From: Smittia aterrima
Taxonomy: Eukaryota; Arthropoda; Insecta; Diptera; Chironomidae
Reading direction: 5' to 3'
Assembly: GCA_033063855.1 (NCBI GenBank)
Contig: CP093829.1
Location: forward strand, 7,574,243 to 7,638,242
DNA: 64,000 nt
The position numbers were made by a program, and so were the translations under genes. The notes under the pieces were generated by a model. That model was not told the DNA's origin. It was given only the letters and a program-made list of their open reading frames with translations, and did not search any database. This document shows positions 37,201 to 48,097 of the stretch, one piece after another. Each line of letters starts with the position of its first letter. Positions within the stretch are counted from its first letter, which is position 1.

Positions 37201-40200
37201 AGTCACTGAGGTCATTTACTGCTGGAATTCTTCTTTGCTTTTCTTCCTATTTTCATAACGTTTCTTGGCGTAGAAAATTCGATTTTCTCAGCAGCCAGAA
37301 CTTAAACATTTGTGGCAAAACTTTCAATCAACATTGGTCTTACATTTTAATGCCGGTCGTGATGAAATTTAAATTTTATAGTTTTTCTCTTTTCTCGTTT
37401 TTACTACAAACTCAAGCACTTTGAATAAAACTTTCGAGGCGATAAGCAGCTCTTGGGGCAATGTACTTCTTATCAATCGAAGCAATCTTTTTCAACCCCA
37501 TCTCATTCTATCACCAAAACGAATCATTGAAAAAACACTAAACTCGAGAGCGGTATCAGCAGAATTTACGATAAGAAATCCTCGACTGTGACGCATAAAG
37601 TCAAGTGAGAACGAAATCGTTTGTTTTTGATTTATTTATCCACTCGACTTTTATTGTGGGCAAGAAGTAACAAAAATATATCAAATAGCAGTGTTCACTT
37701 CTTTACTAAGTTCTGCTAACACTTTTTCCCTACTGGCTCAAAGCGACATACACCAGCAAATATTTATCAACTTCTCTTGCGAAAGAAGAGAGCGAAAAGA
37801 GAATAAAATTTAATATTTATGAAGCGAATGCGATGGTTTAATTAAAATTCTGTGAGCATATTGAAAATAAGTATTTTTTTTTTCTTCTTGATTCTCCATT
37901 CTCATGTTGCTGTGAATGGTATCAGCCGCCCGAAACAATGAAGAATGAAAATCAAGACGAACATCGACACTTGAAGAGCTCTGACACAATAATATTCAAA
38001 CACAGAGGAGACGAGCACTGCTCACTTTTTGTCGGCGAGTATATTCGTTTCAATCGGAAATTAATTGCACCGCACAGATAATAACTCGGAAATGAACTTA
38101 CGCAAAGCTCGCTGGAGAAAATATTAAATTTTATTTATCACAATGTTGAGGAAGCTCCTCTGGAGAGTGAGGCTTGGTGAAGAGGAAGTAATGGTTTAGA
38201 GTCGGAGACGTTTAATAAATTATAAAAGAAAATCCGTTCAGAGTCAAGTGGAGATTCAGAGAACGAAGCACACACTGATTGAGGCAGTGTCGCTTCGTCT
38301 TTCGTACAGGAAATTTTTACACAATTTCTTCTTATTCTTTGTCGGCTCTCGCGGAATACAATTGCAAATAATTTTCTAGAGAGAACAGCGCGCATGCGAA
38401 ATTGTCGAAGAGACAAATGGAATATTTTTCTCGTCTTCACAGCCTTCGACAGGCTATTGTGTAACGCCGATTCATGTCAATAAATCTAATCATGATGCTT
38501 ATCACTTCAATCGTTCATTAAATGTATGTTTAGAGATCTTTTAAAAACAGGAAACTCTTCTTATGCTTTCCCGTATCTTTTCGTTCCCATCGTTTCAATA
38601 CTTCATTAGACGTCGTCACTCGAAATACAAGCAAATCACCCAATTCGTATTTCACTCATTATTTCCTTCTTCTTATTAGCAAAGACTGTGCGATAAGCGA
38701 TTTAAGCCGAAATGCATTGGAGACGTTCTGCTGTCGGAAAGTGCATTCGCTCTCGTTCTCCATTCTTCAAATTACATAAAACAGAAATAAATCACTTCGA
38801 TGTTGAATAAACATTTCTCCTTCTTTTCATGCCTTGAATGTAAATTTAAAATCTGCACGCTAAGGAATATCGTAACGATAATAATATTTCGACGTCGATT
38901 TTAGTCATGAGAGGGCAACAAAAATGAAACATTTGATAACAGGAAATTTTTCGTTTGACTCATTCATGTACAAATAGTTTCACACTACGAACGTCAAGAA
39001 AGAATTAACGTCTCAAAACAAACTAATTTCCTCATGTTTTCACCTTCATGGTGTTTAATACTGAAAGGACATTGGCTTTATGAATACTTAATTCCTAATT
39101 GCTAACTAAGTGGCTAATGATGACAGAAGGCGCTTTCTGTGATATAAATTGTAAGATAAGCTTTCAGTGCGACGAAGAAAGTTTCGCAATATATTCGTAG
39201 CAGAAAAGAAGAAACTTTACGATTTTCAATTCCAAGTTAAGTAAAAACTACTCACATCGATTCGTTTAAGTAGTTCACAACCTCAAGGCTTTAAACATTA
39301 TTTGTTTAATCGTAATCGTACTTGTGCAAGTTTCTTCGCTTATTATCAACACTAAATCGACATATCGTTTTCAATGCGTTTTGTTTCTTCCACCCAATTA
39401 TCACTTTTGTATTTCCGACGTAAATGATCAAGGTCTCAATTTAAGAAACTACGAAGTCACGCGTTCAGAACTCGAAATGAGAATGAAATTACTACAGAAA
39501 GATCCCGAGAAAAAAAAAGTTTAATAATTCTTTCCGTCTTTTTACTTCTCTTTGCTTTTGCTACTCTCAGCCTCGCATGCTCAATGTTGCGTTAATGTTA
39601 GTGACTTTCAGGCAATTTAAATGGATATTCGGCATGACGTGTCAGAAGTAATGCCCAAGGATGTAAGAGGTAGGTGAGAATATAAGAAATGAAATGGGAT
39701 CATGCAAAGTTCAACAGGATTTAGAGATTTTCTACTCATGACAGTAATAATTTATGCCAGAAGCTCCTGCTCGAAGAGACGTCAATTAAAGAAATGTGTC
39801 ACAAACTCACCGTTGACAAGATTCCCGAAGAAGGTGAAAAGTGACGGATGAGCCATGTCTTGAGGCGTTTTTCCCTTTTTACTTTTGAAGAAAGGGTCGG
39901 CACCTTTATCGATAAGCAACTTGACAAGCTTCTGGTTTCCAAAGCTAGCGGCATCATGAAGGGGCGTAACATCTTCTAATCCCGTGGCATTAACGTTAGC
40001 TCCATGTTTCACAAGAAGTTGTGCTAAAGGATAATGCCCATGATTTGATGCTTCATGAAGTGGCGTCCATCCTTAAAACACACGAACAAAATGTTATTTG
40101 CGATGTCTCTTGAATTCATAATTTAAAAGATTTACCTGCGAAGTCAGCTACGTTGGGATCAGTGCCTTGTTCCAGCAGTTTCTTTGCTCCTTCGAAATCT

Positions 40201-40468
40201 CCCTTTTTCGCGCAAATATGCAAAGCGGTTTCTCCTCTCTCATTTCTATCTTTCGGTTTTCCACTTTGACTGTTAGGACTCAACTCTGTAACAAAAGAAA
40301 TTGATTTGTAATGATAAACATAAGAAAATGCTTCACAATCTTTGATTTACCAGCTTCATTCGACGAAGTCATCTGCATTAGCAGAGCCATTTGTTGTCGC
40401 TCGCTCATTGGTGTCGAAGCGCTGGGTCGTCCGGAAGTCGATGTACGATGTCGTGGAGGCGGCGGCAT
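34208..40468 (-). CDS. ANKRD11/12-like ankyrin-repeat chromatin cofactor
   Basis: Five exons (40468-40351, 40285-40136, 40071-39811, 36191-34453, 34393-34208) give 817 residues in frame. The N terminus carries SERQQMALLMQM, a signature shared with vertebrate ANKRD11/12, then ankyrin repeats from about 50 to 165 (NERGETALHICA, DFAGWTPLHEAS, DVTPLHDAAS, KKGKTPQDMA). A long Ser/Gln/Asn-rich disordered middle follows. The C-terminal domain from about 585 (CYQMYIDLRKQIE, SKEQEILRVHCKAAQ, DDKYDKIK, VPMIDVSDE) is the other diagnostic block. Vertebrate relatives are far longer (over 2000 residues) and recruit histone deacetylases to p160 coactivators. An apparent 5' UTR intron lies at 40486-40622. 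The gene is head-to-head with ETH, about 0.5 kb from the likely upstream exon. Confidence 0.9.
36192..39810 (-). other. Long intron of the ANKRD11/12-like gene
   Basis: A 3619-bp intron (GTGAGT...TATTCAG) between the ankyrin exons and the C-terminal exon, against ~60 bp for its neighbours. It holds no supported gene. An ATG stands two bases after the acceptor, so a transcript starting inside this intron could make a protein lacking the ankyrin repeats. Short poly-T and CT runs occur but no clear core promoter was identified. Confidence 0.7.
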
Positions 40469-40622
40469 GTTTGATTCTCACATCTCTGCAGAACAACAAA
40501 ATATTAACAAACGTTTTCAAAGAAAATGCCCGTAAACAGAAAACCAACAACAACAAAGATAAACAATTCAATATTTTGAACTTTCCACGCCGATTTAGTG
40601 GCCAAGAAAATAATTAACTTAC

Positions 40623-41054
40623 AAAACAAATATTGCTGCGTACCGGGAACAACTTCAAAATTTCTAATGATCACGTTTAACTTAGTAAATTTAAGTTTTT
40701 AAAAATATTTCTGTAATTCCGTGAACGAGTGCAGCGCCAAAGTTTCAAAAAAGATCCACGAGCAACCACTAGAGGAGCTAGTATCGAATTTCAAGGGTTG
40801 ACTCTTGTAAAAAAGAAATTAAATTTAAATTAACAAATTCGCAATCTCAGAAATACTTTGAAATTTCAATAACGACGATGTCTATCACACGATTAGTAAT
40901 CGCGCCATGATAACGCGGTTTCTAGAACTTTGAATTCATGAAACTTGAAAGGTGATTAACCGCGACTTCATTAGGCATTCCAAACACAATCTTTGTGTCA
41001 CCAGCATGGCTTCAATTACTTATTCAGACTTTATTTTATTTTAAAATTTTTTGA
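40623..41054. other. Intergenic region between two head-to-head genes
   Basis: About 430 bases between the predicted 5' exon of the ANKRD11/12-like gene (minus) and the ETH TATA box (plus). They probably hold the control regions of both. I see AT-rich sequence and several half-sites such as AGGTGA but no perfect ecdysone response element. Confidence 0.5.
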
Positions 41055-41092
41055 TATAAAAGAATGTTGACGATAAGAATTGTTAACAGTCA
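41055..41092 (+). promoter_or_regulatory. Probable ETH core promoter
   Basis: TATAAAA at 41055-41061 and an initiator-like ACAGT at 41087-41091 put the start near 41088, 33 bases downstream. The implied 5' UTR is about 55 bases. The initiator is weaker than those of the LRR-BTB genes. Confidence 0.55.
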
Positions 41093-41142
41093 AAGTTTTC
41101 CTTCTTTCGATAACAAAAAAAGAAAAGAACTTGAAGCTTGGA

Positions 41143-41836
41143 ATGAAGCTTGTTTGGATATTTTTAATTATTGTTGCGTTTGAATTTACTCAAGCGGAAG
41201 ATACGCCAGGATTCTTCCTTAAAGTAGCTAAAAATGTTCCTCGCGTAAGTTAATTGGGGAAGGAATTTGAATTGAGTCTAATTTTTGCTTTATAGCTTGG
41301 AAAACGTAACAATTTTCTAATTAAGCAAGGCGGCAAGAATGTGCCTCGATTGGGTCGTCGGAGCGGTTTCAACCCAAGCAGCAGAAGCAGATCTGATGAA
41401 CTCAAGTTTTACAATCATGTTCTACCCTTCGACTCGAAATTTATTGTTAACTTTTTGTCTGATGAGCTTTTCATAGGCGAAGATGATTTGAAGTTTATTG
41501 CGTGGGAAGATTTTGATAAAATTGTAAGTAAAGAGCGAAGAGAGACAAAAGGATTTTTTTCGGCCACTCAACATCGATTTTTTATAGCTTGAGTCTGACA
41601 CTGAGTTGAAGAAGAAGCTTACGAGCATCGCAAGAGACAAGGAGATTGAGGACCTGAAAAGATTGGTCGATAACAACAATGACAATGAAATTTACACAAC
41701 CCAACTGAAGCCAAAGTTCATTCCCTACGATGCTTCTCGAAATGATTTTAAATATAACAACGTGGATGACGAGGACGTTTATTATTATCACAACAACGAA
41801 GTTAAGCGCAGCAGCGGCGTCAAAGAAATGAAATAG
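41143..41836 (+). CDS. ETH: Ecdysis-triggering hormone precursor
   Basis: Three exons (41143-41244, 41296-41523, 41588-41836) give 192 residues. An 18-residue signal peptide ends at TQA. The first peptide follows immediately: EDTPGFFLKVAKNVPRL (17 residues), then GKR. The second is NNFLIKQGGKNVPRL (15 residues), then GRR. In each, Gly supplies the C-terminal amide and the dibasic pair is the cleavage site. The PGFFLK-x2-KNVPRL-amide pattern is diagnostic of insect ETH, released by Inka cells at each moult to start the ecdysis motor programme through the ETH receptor. The remaining 136 residues form an acidic/basic spacer of no known function. Intron 1 falls between Arg and Leu of the first PRL motif. 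Both peptides end in the same NVPRL-amide. An AATAAA poly(A) signal lies near 41919. Confidence 0.95.
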
Positions 41837-42189
41837 CGAAGATGACAATCGTCTGCATGCTTGGATATTTAAATTATTCTCTCTGATACTTTGCACGTAA
41901 AATATTTTTTCCGCGGAAATAAAGCACTTTAAAAATGAAACAGCAGCTCAACACCGCGACACTTTGATAACGCACTTCGCTTTCACATAAAGAGTTCGAT
42001 TTCATTATCACGCGTTTGGCTCCGTGTTGAAACCGTTATTTCGCTTTCTTGTTAGCTGCTCGCAACATTTTCTTTCTTCTCTGAGCGAATATTAGTTGAT
42101 CGGCGTTGTTTATCGCGACCAGACAGAAAACTCATCGACCTCGTCAATTAATTTCAATTTCGGAATCTCATCAGCTGGTGTCTCGTGCG
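41837..42189. other. Spacer between ETH and the astacin gene
   Basis: 353 bases containing the ETH 3' UTR (AATAAA near 41919) and the upstream region of the astacin gene. No clear TATA box or further reading frame of interest was seen. Confidence 0.5.
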
Positions 42190-43491
42190 ATGTTGTGGAT
42201 TAAGATTCTCGCGCTTTCTCTAATTCTCTGTTCAATCAAGTGTCGAGTGATATTCCCTCAAGTTCCCGATTACATCTCCCGAGACTTTCTCATTCCAGAC
42301 GAGTGTGAGTTCTAAATTTGTGTGAATGATAATTGGAGGCACCGTTATAATGAAAGTAAAACTATGATCGATGTGTGAACCAACGTTTGATTTTATTTTC
42401 TCTCTTTTTCTTCTCCTTTGAAGTTCGTCTGGAAGATTTAGCAGACGTTGAAGGCCAAGATCCGGAGATAACGCCTGGCTTGTTCGAGGGTAAAGATTGA
42501 GAACGAAATCATCTTTGAATCTTAAATGTTTGAACTTCTTTCGACAGGAGATCAAGCGATTGACAATGATCTGTACTCATACTTTCGAGTTGGATTGAAA
42601 TGGGACGTTTTCCCTGAAAAACTTTGGCCCAATCGAACAATTCCTTATGCGATTTCTCCGCTTTACGAGCCCGAGGACATGGTCACAATCCTGACAGCAA
42701 TTAGAACCATCAGCACGATGACGTGTCTGAAGTTCGTAAAGTGGGATGGAAAAGTGGAAGATTTTCTGCTGATCTGGCCGATAAAGTATCCACGAGTGAG
42801 TTGAATAAAGTTTCCTCTCGTTCATTCATTTCATCAGCGGTTCTCTAGGGATGTTGGTCGTTCGTTGGAAAGATTGGTGGGCCGCAGATTGTCTCACTTC
42901 AGCCTCCGGATAAGACAGGTCCCAACTGTCTAGGGGGAGAAGGTAAATTTCAAAATTGTCCAAGAAATTAGTGACCTTTGGATCAAACTTTTCAAACAGG
43001 TCGAGCGATTCATGAGCTTCTCCACGCAATTGGAATATTTCATGAACAAAGTCGAGCAGATCGTGATAGATTCGTAAAAGTTCACTGGGACAACGTAAGT
43101 GAAAGAATTTGAGATCAATCTGAGTAAAGAAAGTTTCTCTTTTTAGGTTATTAAAGGATACCAAGGAAACTTTGAGAAGCAGTCGTTGGACAACACGACC
43201 TACAGCTTTGAATATGATTACGTAAGTCTCGTCTTCATGTTCTTAGTTACTCATACTTACACTTATCGTTCGTTCCAGAACTCAATTATGCATTATGGTA
43301 AATCATATTTTAGTAAAACGAAAGGCAAACCAACGTTGACAGCTCGAATGGCTGGAATTAAGTTGGGCCAACGGAAAGCTCTCTCGCAAACGGATTGCCT
43401 GAAAGTAAATGATCTCTACGGGTGCTTAGATGGAGATAACCCAAAGCTAATGAAGAAGTATTACACGCTCTGTCGGGTCCTTGGCTTGTAA
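42190..43491 (+). CDS. Astacin-family (M12A) zinc metalloprotease
   Basis: Seven exons (42190-42304, 42424-42489, 42548-42795, 42849-42942, 43000-43094, 43147-43221, 43279-43491) give 301 residues. A signal peptide (LWIKILALSLILCSIKC) and propeptide come first. The propeptide has the FEGD motif, whose Asp blocks the zinc in the zymogen. The mature domain begins near WPNRTIPYAI. The zinc site is HELLHAIGIFHEQSRADRD (HExxHxxGxxH) and the Met-turn is SIMHYG, with the Tyr ligand. There is no CUB, EGF or other C-terminal domain, so it is a minimal secreted protease. Insect relatives act in digestion, matrix or cuticle turnover; the substrate cannot be told from sequence. An in-frame upstream ATG (42106) exists, but the 42190 start directly precedes the signal peptide. 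It follows ETH closely on the same strand with no sign of shared function. Confidence 0.93.
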
Positions 43492-46400
43492 AAAATTCAA
43501 TTTCAATGAATAAACTCGAAAAGATAATGAATTAGGCTCTTTGCTGTAATGAAAGAGATTTTTTCCCAGAATTTTAAACTTTTACTAGAAATTTCATGCT
43601 TTGCGCAGAATGTTTTCAATAATTCGAGCAAAATTCTGCTCGCTCGAGTGTATATCGACAACCTTCAAAGACGAACTCAAAACGAAGCCACAGATATAAA
43701 TTCAAGCGATGAAATCGACACGAGCGTTGCTATAACGTTCCCAAAGTACGCGAGAAATTTATGAAACTAATTATTAAAGTATTGACGCTACAGATTCCTT
43801 TAGTTTTACGTAAAACGATCTCTCTCATCAAATCCAATAAACTTTTCCTTTTAATTACCAGTCAACTTACCCTGAGCTCTCTGTATATTCAATTCCTACG
43901 TAAAAGACAACTTTTCAATTGAAGTTAGAGTCTCGAAGGAAACATTTTTTGGTTGACAGAAGACTCTCTCTCGTCAGTGGGACGTCTATTAAATAAAAAA
44001 GTTTGTTAACTATATTAAGAGCTTGATTCCCACTCTCAATCTTTCGTTTACTCGTTGCCTTGACGAGAGGAAAAGAAAAAGACGAATCTCATTTTCTTCA
44101 GGACATTTTCATTCTTTTATTCTTTCATTCATGGTTTTAATTATTAGATATATATGTCGGCTTGAATGGGATTCCATCTTTCAATATTACAATACGTAAT
44201 TAGTCTAAGGTTTTTGAATATTTCTGCTCCGAAGTTTCACTCCAAATATTTCCGTTTAGTACTTTTGTGGGAACTGCAATAATTTATTGGTTTTCTGAGA
44301 AGAACTTTCTCTCTCTCTCTCTTTCATTCACTTATCAATATTTTTTTCTTATATGACACAAATCTTACGATGACTGACTCATCATACTTTTTAACATATT
44401 TTAGTCATTGGAAAATAAATTTGTTTTTTTCAATATTTTTTTTCATTTTTTCTTCTTTTTTTGTGGAAAATCTTTTTACACATTCTTGGAATATTTTTTT
44501 AATAAATCATTGGAATAATCAAAAACGAAGAAGGATTTCAAATTCGACAATGAATTTATGTGACAGTCCGATTTGCTTGTAGCTTTTGTTGAATTGAAAA
44601 TTAATTCTAATTTCTGTGTCTCAAAAATTTTGGCCGAATGTTCTCTCTCTCTCTCATTGAAAGCAAAAGCTCTCAAGCGATGAAAAAAGCTTTTGTCACC
44701 GTTTTTTTTTTATTCTTTTTATTTTCTTTTGTATAAGTTTAACTTTGATATTGAATTTTTTTTTTGGTGGGATTAAATTTACAACAGCTCTAAACTGGGG
44801 GGGAGAGTGGGGTGAGTGGGTGAGACGTAAATAAATAATACGAGAAGGAAAAAAACTTGCAGATTCAATAAAAGAAACTTGATTAGACGGAAAATATTCC
44901 GAAATCTTTCGTCCTTTCTCAGTAAGTCGGAAAATGAGATAACTTAATAAATTTTGATTACAGAAAGACTTGAGAGCTTCCAACTGAACAACCCCGATCC
45001 GATGTTTCAATCCATTTTTGTTTTGTCCAAAGTTTCTATAAATTTTTCTACAATATTTTTCAACGCATGTGATAACACAGTCTTAAATTGCTTGCTCATG
45101 AAAAGTTTCCTGCTTTTGGTAAATATTCTTAAAGTGTTCGAAAGATTTCTTTGATAGTTAGTGTAAGTTTCGAGAAAAATCAACTTTGACTTTTCCTCCC
45201 TGTTGAATTTTTATGAACAAATGTTATCTCTTTTTGGTCAGTTGCTAAAGATTTGATGATCAGATTTCCTTTTATTGCTAAGAGAATGTGTAACACATCT
45301 ATCGAGGGGTTGATAAGATTTTACAAAATAAATCAGAGAAAGTGGAGAAGAAAAGAGTTTTTTTTTGTGAGACGCCACTCGACATCTCGTCAGCTAAAAA
45401 GTTTCTTAATCTTACAATCCTTTCATCATCTTTTTCTTTTTATTTGGAAAGTCAATCGTTGGTCCAAATAAAGTGGCGTCTCCTTTGAGAGAAAACGTCA
45501 TCGTTCTTTTTGGATAAGGCGGATCTTGTATAAGTGGTTTTTGGGCATAAGTGTGAGAGTTGCAACTCCGTTCTCTTCTACTTTTTTGTTTCGATAATTA
45601 GGAGGAAAATCCAAAATAAAAATAAAAACATTTTGTGCAATGTTGTGTGAAGGAGTTGAGTTGTAAATTGTTTCATTTCGATTTTTCATTTTTTAGGATT
45701 TTAAAAACCATTTCGCGACTAACGAAACCTAGAAGCATTTAAAAAGTAAAAACTACCTAAAATGTGTTCAGTCAACAATTTTCTGAGCGAGTCTCTAATT
45801 GCAATCCCGTTTTCGCTGGGAAATTATTGATTTTTTCCGTCGCTCGGAGCAAAAGCAAAACTTTTCAACCTCCATAGAGTTTATACGCTAGAAAGAAATT
45901 AAATTAGCGTGGCGAAAAATCTGTTTTGCGCACTGAAGGATATGATGAAAATTATTAAATATCTTCTCGCTAAAGATTCATGGCATGAATCATCCAACTT
46001 AGAAGGCAATGACTGAACATGAATTAAGAGCGAGAGGTTTAAGGTTTTGGGTTTTCAGCACGGTTTGAATGGATTTAAAGGTCGATCAATAAGACTGCTG
46101 CTTGACCCTTTTTCCTTCAAGTCTACAGCGACTTTTGCTAAGTGAAATTCTTCGTTTTCTTCCTTTTTTATTTCTCTTTCTTCCTTTACTTGTTTACACA
46201 TTTGAATCTTTGGTTGCTTGTATCAGAGTGAGCTGAGCTACTTTTTATTTTTCATTTTTTAGGTTCCGGATAAAAGAAGAAGAAAAAGAGCTTTGAGCTT
46301 AATTAAGTGGAGAAGTTAGTTTTGTGAGGAGACAGAAAGGTTTTGGTTTGAGGACGAAAATGTTGATTTTCATTTTATGCTTAGACAAATATTTTTCTTA

Positions 46401-48097
46401 GTTGGCTCACTTTTTTTTTCGCGACTTATCAGAACAAAACATACAATTTATCATCATCTTAATAATTTGTTTGTGGTTGACACTTCTCTGAAATGCTTTA
46501 CAGCTTTTTTATATTTTCAACAAACATTTAATTATTTCCATTAATTAAAACACAGTTAATTGTGAATCGTCTATCCATTCCGAGACGATCATACGAATAA
46601 AGCGCTCTCGGCTTAAGAATATCTCGATTGATTCATGTTTCCATCTAATTTAATAAACACACGTCTAGGGACCAGCCCTAAATATCTTAAGTTTAGACAT
46701 CGAAAATGTTTTCATCTGAAAATCTTTCTACTCTCAAAAACTCTTTTGTTTGTGTGTTGGTCGCTTTTAAGATAATTTCAGCTGAAAATTATTTGAGCTT
46801 TCAATAATTCTTTTCTCGAGCGAGAGTGTGCGACTAAAACAGTCAAGAAATGTCACTAAACTCGATCTAAGCTTTTATGTCTTTCATATTTTTGAATTGA
46901 TTCGAATTCATCATAATTCATTTTACCTTGATTTATTCTCCTTCGTCGTCTTTTCCATTTTGTGCCACTTCTGTCTTGTCTAAAATTTAATTGAACTTGT
47001 CTGGTCATTTTGTTTGTGCCAAGCCATTTGTGCTCTTCGTTTCGGTTTGGTTTGTAATCTCTCTCCATCTCTCTATTGAAAAGCTTAAAATCAAGCCACA
47101 ATCTCTCTTCGGAATGCACTTGCTGGCAATGTGGAATAGTTTTAATGTCTCTTTATCGACCTCTTCGCTTTCATAATCAACCTCCGTCGTCATAGTCGTT
47201 CGTCGTCGATTGGAACACATGCGGAATGCGGAATGAACTAACGATGAGCGGTGCATGTTTTAGGTGGAAATGCATAAGGTGCTGTGTATACATTATTCAC
47301 ATTCTCTCGGATAATTTGGTGCTGTGATAACAAACGATCCTCGGAATCAAAGGTTTCAGATTTCAGTGGCGCAATGTGCCTGCAATGAGTGGAAGAGAGA
47401 AAGAGAAGGATGAGGATGATGGAAGTTCATTTCGGTTAATGGAACCAGTTAATCATGAAAGTTGTTATTGATTTTTGTGATTTCATTTTTTTTTTGTTGT
47501 AAAAGGGGGAGTCTCTGAAATACGAAGCTTAACGAACATTCCCTAAAGCTCTTGATCCGTGCATGTCATTGAAAATTTGCAATACGTTGCTTTGTGTTTC
47601 AATGATGTGTCGGTGTCAACTTAGTATGGCATAACTTTGCTTTGGGACAAAAAAGGGGCGAGCAGGAGTGAGCGAGAGAAAGGCGTAGCGTGATGTTTCT
47701 GTTCTAGTGCATGGAGGGTGCTGGAAATATCTACAACATGGAAAACTTTTCGCTTTGCAGCTCATAATAAAGTACGCTTGTTCACGCTATTGTTCAGTTA
47801 GTTCTCGTACCTAAAACTTCTTCTTCCTATATACAGCTCTCTCGTATAGAGCTTCGACAATGTATTCTTGCACGGACATACGGCCACTTACATCAGACAC
47901 TAGAAATGACAACTTCGTTTCTAATGGCATGGCTTAAAATCTAAAGTCTTTCGTTCGGAAGTTTTTTTTTTTTAGTAAAATTCAGGAAAGCTTTGACTTT
48001 TATTTAAATCTATCTACAAAGACTTCTTTAATTTCGTTTGATGGAAGATTCACCTTCGCCTTTTCAACTTGATCGCTGAGATTTTTTTTATATTTAT
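43492..48097. other. Intergenic stretch, no supported gene
   Basis: About 4.6 kb between the astacin gene and the 3' end of the phosphodiesterase. It holds poly-T tracts, a CT run at 44309-44323 and a G-rich patch near 44797-44820. Minus-strand open frames around 46856-47256 have no family resemblance and are probably chance. Confidence 0.5.
44309..44323. repeat. (CT)n microsatellite
   Basis: An uninterrupted CT dinucleotide run, one of many short GA/CT tracts in the noncoding parts of the window. GAGA-factor binding is possible but not shown. Confidence 0.8.

Noticed and set aside
39324..39524. 66-codon plus-strand frame ending in a charged helix-like stretch inside the ANKRD intron
   Set aside because: No family match and no splice context; likely chance.
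40921..40950. Imperfect palindrome GAATTCATGAAAC upstream of ETH considered as an ecdysone response element
   Set aside because: It lacks the one-base spacer and mismatches both half-sites of the consensus, so I do not call it.
46856..47256. Overlapping minus-strand open frames of 83 and 87 codons below the phosphodiesterase gene
   Set aside because: No family resemblance, Arg/Lys-rich low-complexity stretches, no convincing splice link to the phosphodiesterase.
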